Origin: Clytia hemisphaerica
Lineage: Eukaryota > Cnidaria > Hydrozoa > Leptothecata > Clytiidae
Assembly (NCBI GenBank): GCA_902728285.1
Contig: CACVBU010000886.1
Span: 303,315-367,314, forward strand
DNA: 64,000 nt
Direction: 5' to 3'
The notes below the pieces were generated by a model, which saw nothing but the letters and a program-made list of their open reading frames with translations, was not told where the DNA came from and searched no databases. Position numbers and translations under genes: made by a program. Within the stretch, counting starts at the first letter, position 1. The number at the start of each line of letters is the position of its first letter. Of the stretch, positions 35,603 through 45,813 are shown one piece after another.

Positions 35603-37060
35603 ATGGATGAATTGCAATGTCCAATCCCTGGTTGTAACTACAAGACACCAGCGGGATCATCAGAGAATGTCGCATGCACCCTTCTTTCTGCACACAGCAC
35701 GATTCATAGGGGTGGTCGCACACCTGTCACCCCTGGACCAAAGTTGGATCGGCCCAAAGTGGATAGCGGCCTCAACCAGGAGGATTGGAACTTATTTATT
35801 CACCGCTGGGATGCATTTGTGAATGGATCGGGTCTTGACCCAAATGATTGCTCGACTCAACTGTTCCAATGTGCCAGCCAGGCACTTGGAGATAGTCTTC
35901 TTCGCTCGAATCCGGGAATTATGAATCGTCCCACTAATGAACTTTTGGCGCTAATGAGATCACTTGCCGTTGTTGCTGTTGCCACTTGTGTCACCAGGAC
36001 CGAGCTGATGAACATGACTCAACAGCGTGATGAACAATTTCGTATATTTGCCTCTCGTGTCAGAGAAAAGGCAGTGACTTGTAATTATAAGACGAAATGT
36101 ACCTGCAATAACACTGTTGATTTCACGGATTCTATTATTAGAGATATTTTGATAGCGGGTATTGTAGATTCTGATATTCGTCGAGAGATACTAGGTGTGA
36201 AAGACATACTAGATACACCTATCAATGACATTATCGCACTTGTTGAAAGCAAGGAGATGGCACGCGATGCGCTTCCCCTGCCAGTTGGGAGTGTATCACC
36301 CTCTTCCTATCGTCGCAACAGGTCGAAACAAGTCGAAACACCTCAGACCGACATTCCTGTTCCTTGCCCTGGATGCCAGAAGCCATTTCTGCGTTTCAGT
36401 GAAGGTCGAAATGGTCGCAATAAGAAAGCTCACAAGCTCTGCATCGAATGTTACCGTATCGAACGTCGCCAAGATAAAACCAATTCCAATCTGCCGACCA
36501 AGCCAGACGCATCAAATACTGCCGGTGTTGATACCATGTTTAGTCAAGTATCAGGAATCACCACTGCGAGATCAGATCCCACTTCTGTTGCTGACCAAAA
36601 TGCAATTGCTTCACCTCACAGTATATTTACCAAGGGCCAGTGGCGGAAGTCGAAGTTCAAAAATCACCCTAGGGTAGAACTCTTATTATCTGTTCTGTCA
36701 TCTGATTATAAACAGTTCAGTAAAAGATGCCCTAACGTTGCTCCTACCAAAATCACAGCACTGGCCGATACCGGTACTCAGTCTTGTCTTTGGTCGCTGA
36801 AAGAATTCGAGTCACTTGGCTTCACGAAAAATGATTTGATTCCCGTTAACATCAACCTCATGGCTGCAAACAAGTCACCCATAACCGTTGAAGGAGCTGC
36901 TTGCGTTCGATTAGAGGGTGTCGCATCAGACGGCTCCAATCAGTCCTGCTCCACTATGGTTTATATCAGTCGTCAGGCACAGGGATTCTACCTTTCGCTG
37001 GAGAACATGATGGAACTGGGTATAGTTCCAAGAGACTTTCCTTCCATTAAACTGTTGTAA
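35603..37060 (+). CDS. Gag-like and aspartic protease portion of the LTR element
   Basis: 485 codons. The N-terminus carries a CxxxxC pair (C6, C11), then a helical region resembling retrotransposon capsid (about 55-215). A zinc-binding-like segment follows (CPGCQKPF near residue 255, later CIEC). Near residue 389 lies the protease motif ALADTGTQS, with D389 as the catalytic Asp. The protein assembles the particle and cuts the polyprotein (family knowledge). The frame ends at TAA 37058-37060. It continues open in the same frame directly after that stop, so the stop falls inside what looks like one gag-pol reading frame. The Met at 35603 is the first after the LTR. Confidence 0.85.
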   Translation: MDELQCPIPGCNYKTPAGSSENVACTLLSAHSTIHRGGRTPVTPGPKLDRPKVDSGLNQEDWNLFIHRWDAFVNGSGLDPNDCSTQLFQCASQALGDSLLRSNPGIMNRPTNELLALMRSLAVVAVATCVTRTELMNMTQQRDEQFRIFASRVREKAVTCNYKTKCTCNNTVDFTDSIIRDILIAGIVDSDIRREILGVKDILDTPINDIIALVESKEMARDALPLPVGSVSPSSYRRNRSKQVETPQTDIPVPCPGCQKPFLRFSEGRNGRNKKAHKLCIECYRIERRQDKTNSNLPTKPDASNTAGVDTMFSQVSGITTARSDPTSVADQNAIASPHSIFTKGQWRKSKFKNHPRVELLLSVLSSDYKQFSKRCPNVAPTKITALADTGTQSCLWSLKEFESLGFTKNDLIPVNINLMAANKSPITVEGAACVRLEGVASDGSNQSCSTMVYISRQAQGFYLSLENMMELGIVPRDFPSIKLL

Positions 37061-37156
37061 TCGATCGATCAAGTTGGTCACACCACGAGCACCGTTGATA
37101 TCGATTCCATCAAGGAAAAGAGTTGCTCCTGTCGTACTCGCACACCCGTTCCTGAA

Positions 37157-40100
37157 ATGCCCAAAGAGTTACCGTTCGATTGCGTGCCTGAGAACAATGA
37201 CAAGATGAAAAAGTGGATTCTAGAACATTTCGCTTCTTCCACTTTTAACACCTGCCCTCATCAGACCCTCGAGAAAATAGAGGGGCCACCTGTTGAAATC
37301 CACTTGAAGGAGAACGCAGTTCCTAAAGCCGTTCAAACTCCTGCAAGTATCCCAATCCATTGGCAAGACCAAGTGCACAAGGACCTTTTGAGAGACGAGG
37401 CACTTGGCGTTATCGAAAAAGTGCCATATGGTGAACCAGTGACATGGTGCCACCGCATGGTCGTCACACGAAAACATGACGGCTCCCCCAGGAGGACTGT
37501 TGATTTATCTTCTCTGAACAAACATTGCCAACGAGAAACTTTCCCCACTGCATCTCCATTCCAGGCTGCTAGACGTGTACCACCCAACACCTGGAAGACC
37601 GTAAATGACGCATGGAACGGCTTCCATAGCGTCCCTCTTCGCGAGTCAGACAAGCATCTAACCACGTTCATTACACCCTACGGTCGTTGGAGGTATCGTG
37701 CTACAACCCAAGGGTTCTCCGGGTCCGGTGACGGATACAACCGCCGATTTGATCAGATATTATCGGACTTTGAAAGGAAGGAGTGTGTCACTGACGACGT
37801 TCTTCATCATGACGCATCTCTCAGGGAACATTGGTGGAGAACCTTAGAAATGCTTACCACGTCTGGTAGAGCAGGAATTACGATGAACCCAGACAAGTTT
37901 CAATTTACCCAACGTACTGTGGACTTTGCAGGTTTCCGAATTACAGATACGTCCATTGAACCACTCCCGAAATACACTGATGCAATACGTAATTTTCCGA
38001 CACCGAAGTCAATCACCGACATCCGCAGCTGGTTCGGTCTTGTAAACCAAGTGTCAAATTACGCCCAATTACGTGATTATATGGAACCCTTCAGTCCACG
38101 TGTACAATTTCAGTGGTCTCCCGAGCTCGATCTTGCTTTCCGACAATCCAAGGAGTCAATCATCCAAGCCATAAACGAAGGTGTTACTATTTTCGACCCA
38201 GCCCGCAAGACCTGTATCCGTCCAGACTGGTCCCGTAAAGGTATCGGCTATTTCCTCTATCAACAACATTGTGAATGTCCAACCGATACACCAGATTGCT
38301 GCAAACTAGGATGGCGGATTGTTCTTGCAGGATCTCGTTTCTTGTCAACAACGCAACAACGCTACGCACCTGTCGAAGGTGAGGCATTAGCTGTCGCTTG
38401 GTCGCTCGAACAGTCCAAGTATTTCACACAGGGCTGCCCCTCGCTTATCGTTGTAACCGACCATGAGCCTTTGGTAAAAATCCTCGGAGATCGAACGCTC
38501 GACGAGATTACGAACGATAGAATTTTTCGGCTGAAACAGCGAACACTGCCATGGTCCTTCAAGATTTATCATCTACCAGGGAAAACGAACCTTGCATCCG
38601 ACGCCACGTCACGCTATCCATCGGCTGTCATTGGATTATTGACTTTTGCTGACCAGGTAGAAGATGCCATTAATGCGGCCATTCGTGCTGATACCAACGC
38701 TACCTTCCACATGAGCTGGGACCAGATCATTGTTGAGACAGCTAAAGATCCATCGCTTTCCCTCCTGCTGAAGCACATACAGTCTGGCTTCGGCGAAATC
38801 CAACCTGATGAAATTGCCACAATATCCGAGTACTGGCGATATCGTGAGTCCCTCTACATAATGGATGATGTATTGCTTTATCAAGATCGGGTTGTTGTTC
38901 CACCATCTCTTCGCGAAACCGTCCTTTCGATACTTCACTCAGCACACCAAGGAGTATCTGCCATGTCATCCAGAGCTCAATCCACTGTCTTCTGGCCCGG
39001 TATGTCAAAAGATATCAATGCAACACGTGCCAACTGTACCCAATGCAATCGAAATGCTCCATCCCAAGTGGCCATGCCTGCAGCCCCACCATCGACACCG
39101 TCCACTCCATTCGAGATGATATTCGCTGACTTCTTCTCTTATGCTGGTTCCCACTATTTACTCGCCGGAGATCGACTATCTGGATGGGTTGAAGTTTATC
39201 GTTCGCTACACGGTAGCAATAAATCTGGTGCCAAGGGACTCATCACTGCGTTACGCTCTCTTTTCGCCACATTCGGTGTACCTGAGGAGCTATCGAGTGA
39301 TGGCGGCCCAGAATTCTCCGCACATGAAAATGAATTGTTCTTGAAGAAGTGGGGAGTGAGTCACCGTATTTCATCGGCTTACTTTCCCCAGTCCAACGGT
39401 CGCGCAGAGGTAGCGGTTAAGAAGTGCAAACGTCTTCTCATGGAGAATATCGACCCGAACGGTTCTCTTGACAACGATCGTTTCCTACGTGCTCTCTTTC
39501 AGATGAGGAACACACCCGACACTGACTGCAAGATCAGCCCCGCCGAAATCATCTTTGATAAGCCGTTAGGTGACGCTTTCTCCTTCGTAAATCGTCTCCC
39601 GATGTACACCAACCCCTCCATCCGTCCAACATGGCGCGACGCTTGGAACAAGAAAGAAGAGGCGATGCTCACTCGGTTTTCACGGTCATCAGAACGCTTG
39701 AACCGATTTTCCCGCCAACTACGACCGTTGCTCGTTGGCGACTACGTCCTGATCCAGAATCAGCATGGAAACCATCCTACAAAATGGGATAGATCGGGTG
39801 TCGTCGTCGAGGTTAAAGATCACGACCAATACGTTGTCAAGGTTGATGGTTCCCGTCGTGTCACTCTACGAAACCGTCGATTTCTACGCAAATTTACACC
39901 GATCACTTCGACCATCGCTCGACCCACAACGCCTATGAGGGTCGACGTCCCGCCATTACGTCAACCATTGCATCGAACCTCCGAGGTACCTGTCCCGATC
40001 ACGGCAGGAACCACAACTTCTGACGTACCACTTTCCACGTCTATTGAAGGTGACCAAGATTTATCACCAACGATTGTGAGTGATTCACCACCCTCTAATA

Positions 40101-40225
40101 TTCAAACCGAGGGTGATAGGAGAACTGTAACTCCAACCAACGGGGATTCAGTCGCATTGTCTCGTCCCCGTCGTGCAACAAGACCACCCGCAAGATATGA
40201 ACCAGAGAGTGGAACCTGGTCTTGA
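37157..40225 (+). CDS. Pol portion: reverse transcriptase, RNase H, integrase
   Basis: 1022 codons from the first Met; the open frame actually begins at 37061, right after the gag stop. The reverse transcriptase spans about residues 60-300 (RRTVDLSSLNKH, NDAWNGFHSVPL, TQGFSGSGDG). At the YxDD position (about 210) it reads CVTDDV, so the usual aromatic residue is absent but both Asp remain. RNase H has RPDWS (about 355), EGEALA (408), VTDHEP (434) and ASDATS (481). Integrase has a His/Cys finger (SAHQG, CTQC) and D (IFADFF, about 657), D (SSDGGPEF, 715), E (NGRAEVA, 751). A C-terminal basic/proline-rich tail follows a GPY/F-like module. All core domains are present and uninterrupted. Confidence 0.9.
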   Translation: MPKELPFDCVPENNDKMKKWILEHFASSTFNTCPHQTLEKIEGPPVEIHLKENAVPKAVQTPASIPIHWQDQVHKDLLRDEALGVIEKVPYGEPVTWCHRMVVTRKHDGSPRRTVDLSSLNKHCQRETFPTASPFQAARRVPPNTWKTVNDAWNGFHSVPLRESDKHLTTFITPYGRWRYRATTQGFSGSGDGYNRRFDQILSDFERKECVTDDVLHHDASLREHWWRTLEMLTTSGRAGITMNPDKFQFTQRTVDFAGFRITDTSIEPLPKYTDAIRNFPTPKSITDIRSWFGLVNQVSNYAQLRDYMEPFSPRVQFQWSPELDLAFRQSKESIIQAINEGVTIFDPARKTCIRPDWSRKGIGYFLYQQHCECPTDTPDCCKLGWRIVLAGSRFLSTTQQRYAPVEGEALAVAWSLEQSKYFTQGCPSLIVVTDHEPLVKILGDRTLDEITNDRIFRLKQRTLPWSFKIYHLPGKTNLASDATSRYPSAVIGLLTFADQVEDAINAAIRADTNATFHMSWDQIIVETAKDPSLSLLLKHIQSGFGEIQPDEIATISEYWRYRESLYIMDDVLLYQDRVVVPPSLRETVLSILHSAHQGVSAMSSRAQSTVFWPGMSKDINATRANCTQCNRNAPSQVAMPAAPPSTPSTPFEMIFADFFSYAGSHYLLAGDRLSGWVEVYRSLHGSNKSGAKGLITALRSLFATFGVPEELSSDGGPEFSAHENELFLKKWGVSHRISSAYFPQSNGRAEVAVKKCKRLLMENIDPNGSLDNDRFLRALFQMRNTPDTDCKISPAEIIFDKPLGDAFSFVNRLPMYTNPSIRPTWRDAWNKKEEAMLTRFSRSSERLNRFSRQLRPLLVGDYVLIQNQHGNHPTKWDRSGVVVEVKDHDQYVVKVDGSRRVTLRNRRFLRKFTPITSTIARPTTPMRVDVPPLRQPLHRTSEVPVPITAGTTTSDVPLSTSIEGDQDLSPTIVSDSPPSNIQTEGDRRTVTPTNGDSVALSRPRRATRPPARYEPESGTWS

Positions 40226-40524
40226 ACTATATTGATGTTTTGGTTATTTACGCGAGTTATATTTGTTTGTTATTACGAACGATCCTTTGCGATCTGATAC
40301 GTTAACGTTCATGATTTACTCGCTAGCTTTGTTTCATTTCTAAGGGACACTCCCTGTTGCTTGACATCTTGCACGTCATTACTGACAGTTTGCCTAGTTT
40401 ACCCGGCGAACGGGAGGAACAATGACATGATATGTGTTATTTTTTTTTCTTATGTTGACATCATCTTACATGGTCTCCACGGGTGTTGATCTCATCTTAT
40501 ATGCTTTCAAAATGGGGGGGGGGA

Positions 40525-40621
40525 TATAGGATTTTATGTCATGTATATATATCTTTCTCTTGTTCTTTAGATTAACATTCATAGTTACTATAAATAAACA
40601 TATGAATTAGTCATTCTTCAT
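40525..40621 (+). repeat. 3' LTR
   Basis: 97 bp, two substitutions from the 5' LTR (within the AATAAGAC versus AATTAGTC stretch). Preceded by the G-run polypurine tract. Confidence 0.85.
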
Positions 40622-40625
40622 AGGG

Positions 40626-41637
40626 GATAAGCCATAAAGGGTTTACTTTTTAGAGAGTTTCTAACGTATTATTTTTTCAACTCTAGAACAACCAACTCTC
40701 ATAATTATAAAAACTATGCAGTGTGCTTTTTTTCAAGGTCCACTCACCGTTAAATAATATAATTGTTATGCTACTCTTACAAATATTTTAGATAATACTC
40801 AAAGATGCCAAATTTAACTTATAATCACCATGGAAAAAAGAAGTTGCTAGGTTCTACAAACCTTTTGTACAAACCGACATCAATAAAACCAGTCCAGGAA
40901 GATTGAAAAGAAAAAATCTTTTAATTCTCTTGAAAATGTGTCTATTGTATAGTCAAATAGACTGTTGGCATTGAGTGAATGAATCCAATTAGCATCAAGA
41001 AAAGGAGGATCGTATTATATTTTAAAAATTTTTGTCCACTGATGATGTCACGCAGTTACGCCTCTGGAGACTAATAACATTATCCCAGAAACATTTCTTT
41101 TTGAAGATTGATAGAACGTGTGAATCTGTGTGGATTATATTGTTGCTGTAATGCTACAACAAAATACCAGTATATGAAAAAGAACAGTTCAATGTGGAAT
41201 GTCTGGTTGTTGCCTGATTCACATAATGGAATGATGACAAACATTTGTCTGTCTCTGCCCCTCCATTTATAAATTTACCAACCCTTTACTTTTAGAAAAA
41301 GTTTTTGTGTTATGACAGTACAGTGTACAAAATCTACAGAGAATATTTTTAGGCTACTCAGAATAGTGGGGTTTTCTTTATGAAGAAATAAAATAAATGT
41401 AACAAAACTTTAAAATTTAGATGATAGAAAAACATATCATCCCATGCTTCAATTATATTTGTTCCTAGCATTCACTTTATCTAAATCTAAAACGTTATTT
41501 TTATTCATTTGTATTATTTGTAGTTATTTATTCCTTGTCAATCAATAAATTAGTCTTGATAAAAGCTAACATGTTGTATACATATTATCCAAAGAGTTCT
41601 TTTTGAATCAGATCTAAGATAAAGTCAACAAGGAATT
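40626..41637. other. spacer upstream of the NRF1-like gene
   Basis: AT-rich, no exon seen. It should contain the upstream region of the gene starting at 41638, but no clear core promoter is visible. Confidence 0.35.
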
Positions 41638-44600
41638 ATGGAATCTAGTAATACATCTGCACATGCATCTGTTGTCAAAATTGTGAGAAAAAGAAAAGGT
41701 AGAAATGGACCAGGATGGAAGAAAAATGTAAGCAATTTTTCTGTCTGTTCTTTACTCAAAAAATACTGAATTTGATTAACCCTCTCCATTTTTCAAATAT
41801 CTTTGTGAGAAATTAAAGAATGGTTTAAACAAACTGGCGTTTTCATACAAATTACAAATCATATTTTCTGTATTTTATCATGAGAAATATTTCAGTTCAC
41901 CTTATGTGCGGCTTTTTTAGATCCACAACGTTATTCTCATCTACAGATAGAATACATAGAGGATCCAAACCAACGTCGGGCAAAGGAAATTGCTAAAATC
42001 AACACAATTTCAAGAAATGTACAGTATATATAATTTTTGTATTTACAAGTATTGCTGCTATTAGCACTGACCTTAAGATTCCGAGTAGAATAAGCGATTA
42101 ATCACAAAGGAGATAATACGTTTTTTTATCTTTTTCAGATGAAGGAAGCTGGGACCCTCGCGAAGATGCCAGTTTGCAGTTTTTGGTATTCCGCACACGA
42201 TAGGAAAATAAATGCAGAATGTAAATATCCACAATATTATCATCCGTCAATAATGATCATGAGGAAGTGTTGACTAAATCATGAATTTATGGTTTTCATG
42301 CCAATTTGCCATTTTTTAAATTTGTAGCCAAGAGCAACAACAACATTTTAAGCCTTTAATAATAAGCCTGTTATAATACAAAAATGCATTGGAAAAGCTT
42401 TTTTTGATGTCAGCAATAATCTTCTTGATAGCTAGCAAGTCATGCAAAAATCAGTTTAACACTAAGTTTTTAAATTAGTGTGTTTTTTTCAAATTCTCTT
42501 ACTTATTACGTTGCAGGCTCAGTGAAAGGACTTGAAAGCTTCATCAACGACCCCGTTGTCATTGAAAAGTTCAAAGATGTCGTAAAAGCAATGCCCATTG
42601 AAGAAGGCTAGTTTTTTAACCATTTCATTCATTTTATTTGACTATCTTTATTATTCAGGATTTTGATTATATTTCATTGCAATATCTTACTGAAACATAA
42701 GTAAAGTTTGACTATCATTCCATAGATTTTCCTATTCTCTCATTAGAAGAAGAAACTTGTGAAGATGTTGGGAAAGAATTCGCTCTTGATTTGCCTCTAG
42801 ATTACGAGAGCTTAGGGATGCTCAAGAAAAGATAGCTCGTTCGAGAGATCGTGAAATTCGATTGTGGTATTTATTTGATCTCCTTTATCAATGTGAATTA
42901 TTGATTTGCTTACGAATGTTAATCAGCAACTCTTTCAATATAAACATTTAAGATGAAGTTATTGATCATAGAGAAAATCGAGAATACTTATATGAAGTAG
43001 AATTCTCATAATTTTTAGCTTCAGTAGGACTGGCATTATTATCAAAAAATTCGTATTCATAATTTTATTAAAATTACCAGAATCTACCGCTACACGTTTG
43101 ACATGGTCGGATGATATCAAACCGTCTTGGTGGCCGCTGGACTTGCCCTTTGTTTCGCCAGATGTTGAAAAGAACAAACCCACCGTCCATGATCTGGACA
43201 AGGTACTTCGATAGTTTCATGACGTCGAGGCTAAAGAAACAATGGTTGGTATATTGTCTACTCATAATTTTCAGAAACTCTGTTTAAAAGTTGTTACTCT
43301 TTTTCTCAAATGAAAAGGTGAAAAATTAGCGAAGGTTTTTAAAGGATGAAATGCATTTATTTTCCGTAAAATTGTTTCTTCTGGTGATTACATATTAAAT
43401 GAATGGTCAAATTTATATGAACATTGTATCAACTTGTTACATTTAAATCTATTTCTTCAAAAGGAGGTATTAGCTAAGGAAACAATGCCCAATGCAACCA
43501 TTATTGAATCCCTTGGTCATGTGCGCAAGAAAAAACTATGGTGATGCTGCGCGGTTGGTTCAAGGTCAGATGGAAAGAGCCAATTCTCGCATTAGGAGCC
43601 AAAAATATATCTCTAAGGTAAAATGATTTCCAAACTGATTTCATTACTTTGTTGTCTTTAAAAAAAATTTCTTACATTTGTAGTATGTTTGATGAGTTTC
43701 ATTATTGCATTATATTGCGATGTTGTGATTTATAATACAGTACTTTTATTCAGGACACCCTGTATTCCCTAAACTGCCAAAATTCGAGATTCGCAACATG
43801 CCTAGATGAGAAAACAAATCGTTTTAAATTAACCTAGCTTTATTTTATTTTTTAGGTACAAGAGTCGTTTAACAGAGCTAAAAGAGCTGAGAGAACCCAT
43901 CTATCATGTCAACTTAGTTAAATGGCTCTCTTGGTTGATTTTCGGGTCTGTTGATCAAGAGAAGCTCATTTTAAAGTTGGGTACAATAGCCACTATCTTA
44001 TCAAAGGAGAGGTTGATTGAATATGTAAGACTGCAAGAATTTCTTTTTTCAAACTAATTCAATTCGTTTGCCTCGTTAAAACAAGTTTTTGTTTGAAGAT
44101 TCCAAGTATGTTAGTTAGTCCATCTTTTTTCAGATTGAACACGGTCGTTTACCGATACCGGCGGAAGAGTTCCGGCAGTTATTTAAGAGCTCTTCAAAGG
44201 AGGCTTTGGAGCAAAGAATTGTGGATGATGCATCTGCAAACAAGTTAGGTAAGATCATCGAACAGAGGTTTTTCATAGTAACTTCATAGCAATTGATATG
44301 ACTGGTACTGATATGAAAAAAAGATATTACTTTCAACATTTTCTCCATAAGACAAACCTTCGAAATACACTGACAAAAACGACAAACGTGACACAACATT
44401 GACTTGGACAAAAAATTTATAACATAACAAACACAACAACTGAACGACGCTTTATTGATAATCTGTAAGTAAGTTTAATCTTTCTTTGTTTATAATAATA
44501 TAAATTGGAACCCAAGTGAATTCGGAAAATCGGCCTTCATTGTGAAATTTTTATTTAATCAATCCGAAAAAAATCCAAACTAAAATTTAATGCCTGTAAA

Positions 44601-45813
44601 ACTTTCGATTCAATTTCGATTTTGCTTTTATGTCATTTCGATACTAAGTTTCCCCCTTTTTTAGATATTTTACATGTATGTGCGCTTGGGAGATATTTCG
44701 ATTGGAAAATCAATCTATTCATCGATGGTCAATCTCGCGTTTCCTTTTTCGATGGAAACGAGGAACTGAACTTATGGGTGGACGAAGAAAAGTTTTATGC
44801 ACTTTCACAAACCAAAGGTGATCCCTTTTCTAAAAAGGAAATAAATTAAGTTAGGCTGTCAATACTTTCTAAATTTTGAAGCTACTTAATTACTTTGCAT
44901 GATGCTAAAAATTTAATCTCGCTTTAAATTGAAATAATATTTCCTTTCAAGGGCCTATTGCATTGGATTGCGAACAACACAACCCATTTTGCCTTTTGCA
45001 AGACACAGATATTATCAAATGCCCGCACTGCCTTTCGGAGTACCATTCCGCGTGTCGAACGACTGGCTGACTGCGGTTGCATTCATGCGGATGAAGTAGA
45101 GAAACGGTTAGTTGGAAATAATTCTAAAGTAATTCACGCAATCTTTTTATTTTAACAACTTTTAACCCAGAAAAACACTAAAATGTCAATGTTCGCCTTT
45201 TTATTCTTCCAAATTAATGGTTTTAAATTAATCTCGTATCTTCCATTCATAGAAAATTTGTTTTTTGAAGCATTATCGTTTATCTTCCACCCTGATAAAG
45301 CGTACTTTTATCGTAGGGTCAAGTCGATTCTTAAGGAGAAGAATATACAATCCCTCTGGACAAAATATTTACCAGACATCCAGGTAAAGCCACTGTCTGT
45401 TTTTGTATTTAAACCGGTGTGATCATTTTCACATTACCTACAGGTTATCTTTTTTAAAACTGTGGTGATAATGTCTAACTAAAGGGACATATATTTGGTA
45501 TAAGAGTCTTTGGGAAATAACTATCTTGGCTATTAGATCTAGTTGCAATAGTTTTAATTTATGGAACTATCTAAGTTTAATTTGTTGGTATTGTCGGTCG
45601 AGCAATTGGGGTGTGATGATGTTTCAGCTTTTGCTGAGATTATGTTGAGGGTAGTGTTTTGATCCATGAGAGATTTTCAAACTTTTCTTAGATTTAAAGT
45701 ATTTTTATAACACTTTAATAATGCGATCTGTGAACTTTTTTTCTTGATTGCTTTAGAAACTGGTTAAAAAATCGATGCTCCGACAGATGTGAATAGGAGA
45801 TTGAAAATACTAA

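Larger units (their letters stand above)
35491..40621 (+). mobile_element. Ty3/Gypsy-type LTR retrotransposon with 97-bp LTRs
   Basis: Direct repeats of 97 bp (35491-35587, 40525-40621) differ at two positions. They are flanked by a 4-bp direct repeat, AGGG (35487-35490, 40622-40625). A polypurine tract of ten G and an A (40514-40524) abuts the 3' LTR. The coding order gag-like, protease, reverse transcriptase, RNase H, integrase is that of Ty3/Gypsy. The LTRs are unusually short, start TATAGG rather than TG, and end CAT. Only 15 bases separate the 5' LTR from the gag start, leaving no ordinary tRNA primer site. The near-identical LTRs point to a young insertion. Confidence 0.9.

Noticed and set aside
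41638-42600. MADS-box-like reading of the first exons (IEYIEDPNQRR, MKEAGTLAKM, SFWYSAHDRKI)
   Set aside because: The resemblance is loose. The following in-phase exons with LVREIVKF and KPSWWPLDLPF fit the order of NRF1/EWG better.
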